A DNA stretch of 21,331 bases from Candidatus Colwellbacteria bacterium RIFCSPLOWO2_02_FULL_44_20b (GTDB lineage Bacteria; Patescibacteriota; Minisyncoccia; UBA6257; Colwellbacteraceae): contig MHIZ01000017.1 of the NCBI GenBank assembly GCA_001817765.1, positions 1 to 21,331 of the forward strand, given 5' to 3'. Under the pieces are notes generated by a model. The model was not told the origin of the DNA and ran no database searches. It saw nothing but the letters and a program-made list of their open reading frames with translations. The stretch's first letter is position 1; every line of letters begins with the position of its first letter. Shown here one piece after another: positions 17,932 through 21,331 of the stretch. The position numbers were made by a program, and so were the translations under genes.

Positions 17932-19749
17932 ATGAATAATATTCGTAACATTGCCATAATCGCGCACGTTGACCATGGAAAGACGACTTTGGTTGACGCG
18001 CTTTTGCGGCAGTCAAAAACCAAGCTTTCAAAGGATCTTGCTCCGCAAGATCTTATTATGGATTCGAACGAACTTGAGAAAGAGCGGGGGATTACGATTT
18101 TTTCAAAAAACGCTTCGGTACGTTTTAATGATATGAAAATTAATATCATCGATACGCCGGGGCACGCTGATTTCGGAGGCGAAGTTGAGCGCGTGCTTTC
18201 GATGGCGGATGGTTGCTTGTTACTTATCGACGCGAAAGAGGGACCGATGCCGCAGACGCGATTCGTTTTGAAAAAGGCGCTCGAGATGCGGCACAAGATT
18301 ATTGTTGTTATTAATAAAATCGACAAACCAGACGCACGACCGGATTTCGCGCTTAATAAAACTTTTGATCTTTTTGTGGAATTGGGGGCACCGGATGAAA
18401 CACTTAACTTTCCGATTATTTATGCTTCCTCGAAGCAGGGCTTGGCTGGTTTGGAAGCGGATCTTTCAAAAATGAAAGATATTACGCCGATTTTTGACGC
18501 GATTGTGAAACATATCCCCGCACCAAACGTTGCGGCAGATAAACCACTTCAGATGCTTGTCAGTTCTATCTCGGCGAATGATTTTAAGGGACGCATCGCA
18601 ATCGGACGCGTGTATGCCGGATCGTTGAAGGTTGGGCAGGATATTGTTCACATCAACCGCGACGGTGTTCAGAAAAAGTATCGTCTTGTCTCACTTATGA
18701 GTTTTGAAGGGCTTGAGCGGCCGGACGCGAAAGAAGTTGAATGCGGGGATATTGCCGCTCTTTCTGGAATTCCCGAAGTAACTGTCGGGGAAACGATTGC
18801 TGATTCGATTACTCCAGTCGCGCTTCCGCTTTTACAAATTGAAGAACCGACAATCAAGATGACGTTTAGTGTTAATGATTCTCCGGTTGCCGGACGGGAA
18901 GGGGAATTTACGACATCACGGCAAATTCGCGAGCGGTTGTATAAAGAGCTCGAGGCAGACGTTGCTTTACGGGTTCACGAGGCTGAGGAAGGTGGATGGA
19001 TTGTTTCGGGACGAGGAGAACTGCATCTTGCTATTCTTATTGAACGGCTCCGGCGTGAAGGATACGAATTCCAGGTTTCACGACCGCAGGTAATTATGAA
19101 GGAAGTGAATAGAGAAACTTTAGCTCCACACGAACAAGTTTTTATTGAAGTTCCGGACGCGTACGCGGGTGCCATTATTCAGAAGTTGGGAAGCCGACAC
19201 GGGGAGATGCGGACTATGGAAAGCGACGCGGGTATTACGTTCTTAGAATTTATTATTCCGACACGCGGACTTTTCGGGTATCACACGGAATTTATGACTG
19301 ATACGAAAGGATTGGGGATTATGAATACGACGTTTCACGGCTATAAGCGCGATATCGGCGAGTGGCGCGAGCGATCGCAGGGATCGCTTGTCGCGCACGA
19401 AACTGGCGTAACTGCTTTGTATGGGCTCTTGAATGTTCAGGATCGGGGGACGATGTTTGTGGGGCCCGGTGTTCAGGTTTATAAAGGCCAGGTTGTCGGA
19501 CAGAACTCGCGTGAAAACGATATTCCGGTGAATGTCTGCAGAACAAAGGAACTTTCGAATATGCGTTCTAAAAACGACGGATCGGCGGAACACTTTGATA
19601 CGCCTCATATAATGGGACTTGAGGCGGCGCTTGAATATATCGGGGACGATGAACTTGTTGAGGTGACGCCGAAAAATGTGCGTATCCGCAAACGAATTCT
19701 CGATGTGAATGAAGAAAAACGGCTTGTTAAAATGGGTTTGAAAAAATAA
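17932..19749 (+). CDS. typA: GTPase TypA/BipA
   Basis: This 605-residue translational GTPase, of normal family length, binds the ribosome near the EF-G site and acts in ribosome assembly, cold and stress responses. The GTP-binding motifs are complete: G1 AHVDHGKT (11-18), G2 RGIT (52-55), G3 DTPGH (74-78) and G4 NKID (128-131). The EF-G-like domains II, III and V follow, and the C-terminal region unique to TypA has ALYGLLNVQDRG and later a VQVYKGQVVGQNSRENDI segment with CRTKELSNMRSK. The gene stands alone with its own promoter; its leader carries the proposed attenuator. No Shine-Dalgarno sequence is seen before ATG 17932. Confidence 0.97.
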   Translation: MNNIRNIAIIAHVDHGKTTLVDALLRQSKTKLSKDLAPQDLIMDSNELEKERGITIFSKNASVRFNDMKINIIDTPGHADFGGEVERVLSMADGCLLLIDAKEGPMPQTRFVLKKALEMRHKIIVVINKIDKPDARPDFALNKTFDLFVELGAPDETLNFPIIYASSKQGLAGLEADLSKMKDITPIFDAIVKHIPAPNVAADKPLQMLVSSISANDFKGRIAIGRVYAGSLKVGQDIVHINRDGVQKKYRLVSLMSFEGLERPDAKEVECGDIAALSGIPEVTVGETIADSITPVALPLLQIEEPTIKMTFSVNDSPVAGREGEFTTSRQIRERLYKELEADVALRVHEAEEGGWIVSGRGELHLAILIERLRREGYEFQVSRPQVIMKEVNRETLAPHEQVFIEVPDAYAGAIIQKLGSRHGEMRTMESDAGITFLEFIIPTRGLFGYHTEFMTDTKGLGIMNTTFHGYKRDIGEWRERSQGSLVAHETGVTALYGLLNVQDRGTMFVGPGVQVYKGQVVGQNSRENDIPVNVCRTKELSNMRSKNDGSAEHFDTPHIMGLEAALEYIGDDELVEVTPKNVRIRKRILDVNEEKRLVKMGLKK

Positions 19750-19776
19750 GTGACGTGATACTTACAAAAGATAACG

Positions 19777-19817
19777 GCTGGTTACGTATATGTAACCAGC
19801 TGTTCTTCTTTTTCTTT
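19777..19817 (+). terminator. Intrinsic terminator after typA
   Basis: GCTGGTTAC (19777-19785) pairs perfectly with GTAACCAGC (19792-19800), and the TTCTTCTTTTTCTTT tail follows. Confidence 0.87.
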
Positions 19818-19859
19818 AATCACTGTTTCCTTTATAAGAAACTTTATTCAGAGGGATTG

Positions 19860-19868
19860 TGTTACAAT
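19860..19868 (+). promoter_or_regulatory. Extended -10 promoter of the mscS-like gene
   Basis: TGTTACAAT is an extended -10 box ending 8 nt before the ATG at 19877, so the mRNA would be leaderless or nearly so. Confidence 0.55.
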
Positions 19869-19876
19869 AAAAAAAG

Positions 19877-20410
19877 ATGAATTTTTCTCTTGAGACTTCC
19901 TTAAATTTCCTTCGTGAGTACCAGAATGATCTTCTTTTAGTTGTTATCCTTCTTTTTTTCGGACAATTTTTCTTGAAATGGGTTGTCGTGAAGGCAGTCA
20001 GGGCGCGATATCGAACGAAAGAAGCTTCACAGACAATTCGGGCGCGGAGGGCAAAAACATTCGCGAGCCTTCTTATCGCAACAGGGAGGATTCTTATCTA
20101 CATTGTTCTTCTTATTGTTGTTTTGGGCTTTTTTGGGGTTGACGCGAAGCCGATTCTCGCGGGTGCGGGAATTCTTGGTGTCGCGCTTGGTTTTGGGGCA
20201 CAATCGCTTATCAAAGATTTTCTTTCAGGGCTTTTTATTTTTTTCGAACACCAGTATTCGATTGGGGATCGGGTAAAAATAGGAGACTTTGAAGGAATTG
20301 TTTATCGGGTGACGATGCGATCAACAGTTTTAAAAGATGATGAGGGAAACCGGTATTACATCGCGAACGGAACGATTAACAACGTCAGGAATTTCTCACA
20401 GGGGAAATAA
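19877..20410 (+). CDS. Short MscS-family mechanosensitive channel
   Basis: This 177-residue protein has an N-terminal helix (about 17-37), a second helix (about 65-87) and the MscS pore helix, AGAGILGVALGFGAQS (95-110), followed by LIKDFLSGLFIFFE (111-124). The beta domain that lies after the pore is present, from YSIGDRVKIGDFEG to the characteristic (P/A)NGTI and NNVRNFS near the end. The alpha/beta C-terminal vestibule of E. coli MscS (286 residues) is missing. Channels of this family open under membrane tension and release solutes in osmotic downshock. A stop within the conserved frame is followed by a terminator, so the shortness appears natural rather than caused by a frameshift. Confidence 0.9.
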   Translation: MNFSLETSLNFLREYQNDLLLVVILLFFGQFFLKWVVVKAVRARYRTKEASQTIRARRAKTFASLLIATGRILIYIVLLIVVLGFFGVDAKPILAGAGILGVALGFGAQSLIKDFLSGLFIFFEHQYSIGDRVKIGDFEGIVYRVTMRSTVLKDDEGNRYYIANGTINNVRNFSQGK

Positions 20411-20421
20411 GTTTTTAAAAC

Positions 20422-20458
20422 AAAAAGACCGCCGATTTTGACTCGGCGGTTCTTCTTA
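20422..20458 (+). terminator. Terminator between convergent genes
   Basis: ACCGCCGA (20428-20435) pairs with TCGGCGGT (20443-20450). It is followed by a T-rich tail on the plus strand and preceded by an A-run, so it can also serve the minus-strand gene, although it overlaps that gene's last codons. Confidence 0.85.
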
Positions 20459-20950
20459 CCAAAGCCCTATACCGCTTCCGTGTAGGTGGTGAAAACGATC
20501 ATCTCCCCATAGTCGCCTTATTTCTTTGCTTACTCTTTTTTTCTTTTTCTTTTCCCACTTCTTTTTTAAGAGGGCAAGATCCTCCTTCTCCTTTCTCTCC
20601 TTAGTAAGTTTTTTGATCTTTCTTATTTCATCTTCGATGAGAACCGGATCGGTCATTGGGTAGTTTCCGATGCCCATTACGAGGAGGTTGAAGTGCCATT
20701 TAAAAAGCGAAAGACCCATATCTTCTCCATAGAGGTCGATATCTTCTCTGTTTGTTTTTGGGGCTCTTTCCCGGAGAAGGTAGTTGACCAGTATGTGATT
20801 TGGTTTATTTGGGGCGTCGAAACTTGCGAGATTTTCATTGTACGCATCTTTGCATATCGTGAGAGATTTCATGTTCTGGGTGATTCCATGGGCCCGGGAG
20901 ATTGCGCCAAGTAATTCTTGAAACGCCTTGGTTTGTTTGTCTTTATTCAT
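20456..20950 (-). CDS. Unknown soluble protein with charged helical tail
   Basis: This 164-residue protein has no signal peptide or membrane helix and matches no family I know. Residues 1-95 are of mixed composition, with a WHFNLLVMGIGNYP segment. Residues 105-145 form a very charged Lys/Glu helix that could be a coiled coil or bind nucleic acid. The C-terminus ends in a His-containing FHHLHGSGIGLW stretch. A promoter with perfect TTGACA lies upstream on the minus strand, and the AAAGGTC motif sits 32 nt before the ATG, which supports real expression. It converges with the mscS-like gene and shares its terminator. Confidence 0.75.
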   Translation of the reverse strand: MNKDKQTKAFQELLGAISRAHGITQNMKSLTICKDAYNENLASFDAPNKPNHILVNYLLRERAPKTNREDIDLYGEDMGLSLFKWHFNLLVMGIGNYPMTDPVLIEDEIRKIKKLTKERKEKEDLALLKKKWEKKKKKRVSKEIRRLWGDDRFHHLHGSGIGLW

Positions 20951-20982
20951 AGGTACTTTATTAAGCTGTTAAGGTTCTACGA

Positions 20983-20989
20983 GACCTTT
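20983..20989 (-). promoter_or_regulatory. AAAGGTC leader motif, copy 7
   Basis: Read on the minus strand, CAAAGGTC lies 32 nt before the ATG at 20950 and 23 nt downstream of the -10 box. Confidence 0.55.
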
Positions 20990-21012
20990 GATATGTCTTT
21001 TGGAGACGTCTA

Positions 21013-21042
21013 ATAATGCGCCATAAATGGATTTTTTGTCAA
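21013..21042 (-). promoter_or_regulatory. Promoter of the unknown minus-strand gene
   Basis: On the minus strand TTGACA (21037-21042) is followed after 18 nt by CATTAT (21013-21018). The predicted leader is about 55 nt and contains AAAGGTC. Confidence 0.55.
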
Positions 21043-21077
21043 TGAAGAGACTTGCCTTTACTAAAAGTTACGGCGAA

Positions 21078-21136
21078 GTAAAAGAAAAACCCGAAGCGGT
21101 GTGGAATACAATAAAAAGAACGAATGCTTCGGGTTT
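21078..21136 (-). terminator. Terminator of the minus-strand gene at the window edge
   Basis: Read on the minus strand, AAACCCGAAGC (21136-21126) pairs with GCTTCGGGTTT (21097-21087) and TTTTTCTTTTA follows. It begins 12 nt after the stop codon at 21148. Confidence 0.8.
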
Positions 21137-21147
21137 GACGGCTGTGG

Positions 21148-21330
21148 TCAGGTTGCGGATTCGGCGACGCATTGTTGCTTACTCCTCAGTGGTGGTTGTG
21201 GTTCGATTTCTTCGTACTTGAGTTTCAGAAGACAACCAGTACATGTTGTCTTCTTAAATTGATAAAGCTCAGGGCGGAGCTTCATCATAACGAGTAAAAT
21301 CGGGTCGATAGCGACCCACCATGTTGGAGG
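21148..21330 (-). CDS. C-terminal part of an unknown protein with CxxC
   Basis: On the minus strand an open frame enters from beyond the window and ends in TGA at 21148-21150, about 60 codons later. The visible residues begin PPTWWVAIDPILLV, continue with a KLRPELYQF segment and a CTGC pair, and end in a hydrophilic tail. The stop is directly followed by a strong minus-strand terminator, which is good evidence that this is a real gene end. The Trp-Trp and hydrophobic stretch followed by CxxC might indicate a metal-binding or membrane-adjacent protein, but too little is present to assign a family. Confidence 0.6.
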   Translation of the reverse strand, partial: PPTWWVAIDPILLVMMKLRPELYQFKKTTCTGCLLKLKYEEIEPQPPLRSKQQCVAESAT

Positions 21331-21331
21331 A

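Noticed and set aside
21071..21172. A minus-strand frame starting MRRRIRNLTT near 21172
   Set aside because: It lies over the terminator stem and T-run, so it is not a plausible gene.
1..21331. CRISPR array, insertion sequence, prophage genes or a replication origin
   Set aside because: I saw no regularly spaced direct repeats, transposase, integrase, phage structural gene or DnaA-box cluster. The only mobile-type features are the intron and the small palindromes.

Overview
The window reads as a genome fragment of a candidate-phyla-radiation (Patescibacteria) bacterium, most likely Parcubacteria-like. This placement is inferred from gene content and style: compact mostly single-domain genes, a tRNA split by a group I intron, many starts with little or no Shine-Dalgarno sequence, secreted low-complexity proteins, an SIS-type phosphoglucose/phosphomannose isomerase, and small GC-rich palindromic elements, one inside a reading frame. 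TGA ends several intact genes, so the code appears standard. No marker gene is complete enough for a firm placement.

Layout. 1-329 is the C-terminus of FtsZ with a terminator. 655-1962 holds two tandem secreted paralogues with an internally duplicated repeat, convergent with a small Cys-tailed membrane protein (2038-2253, minus). 2490-3104 is tRNA-Asn(GUU) interrupted in the anticodon by a 540-nt group I intron encoding an HNH endonuclease. 3242-3529 is a YdeI-like gene broken by an in-frame TGA. Then come uppP, a DUF378-type membrane protein, a secreted Ig-like protein with a FIMAH-like C-terminus, and an RRM RNA-binding protein.

6855-10854 is a copper-type metal operon. A CsoR-family repressor has its palindromic operator inside its own promoter. 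It is followed by an unrecognised exported Cys/His protein, a CPH-type (CopB, P1B-3) ATPase and a Met-rich membrane protein. 10890-14139 is a membrane and thiol-redox block: DoxX-like protein, unknown membrane protein, anchored DUF1573 protein with Cys-x-Cys, CcdA-like electron transporter, helical protein, and a VKOR-type anchored thioredoxin. CcdA would pass electrons from the cytoplasm to the thioredoxin and possibly the DUF1573 protein. Next are a Glu/Leu dehydrogenase, the sugar-phosphate isomerase, a membrane bPH2/AlbA_2 fusion, a probable structured RNA, typA, a short MscS channel, an unknown minus-strand gene, and the end of another minus-strand gene running off the window.

Two styles of gene start are visible. 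Several genes (csoR, the HNH gene, the YdeI-like gene, copB, DoxX, the isomerase, mscS) have a -10 box about 6-13 nt before ATG and probably give leaderless or nearly leaderless mRNAs. Another set carries the heptamer AAAGGTC 23-41 nt upstream of ATG. All seven occurrences I found, on both strands, sit in this position, often downstream of a recognisable promoter. I regard this as the most interesting unexplained signal here. Regulatory logic elsewhere includes a candidate attenuator directly before typA and terminators after most transcription units.
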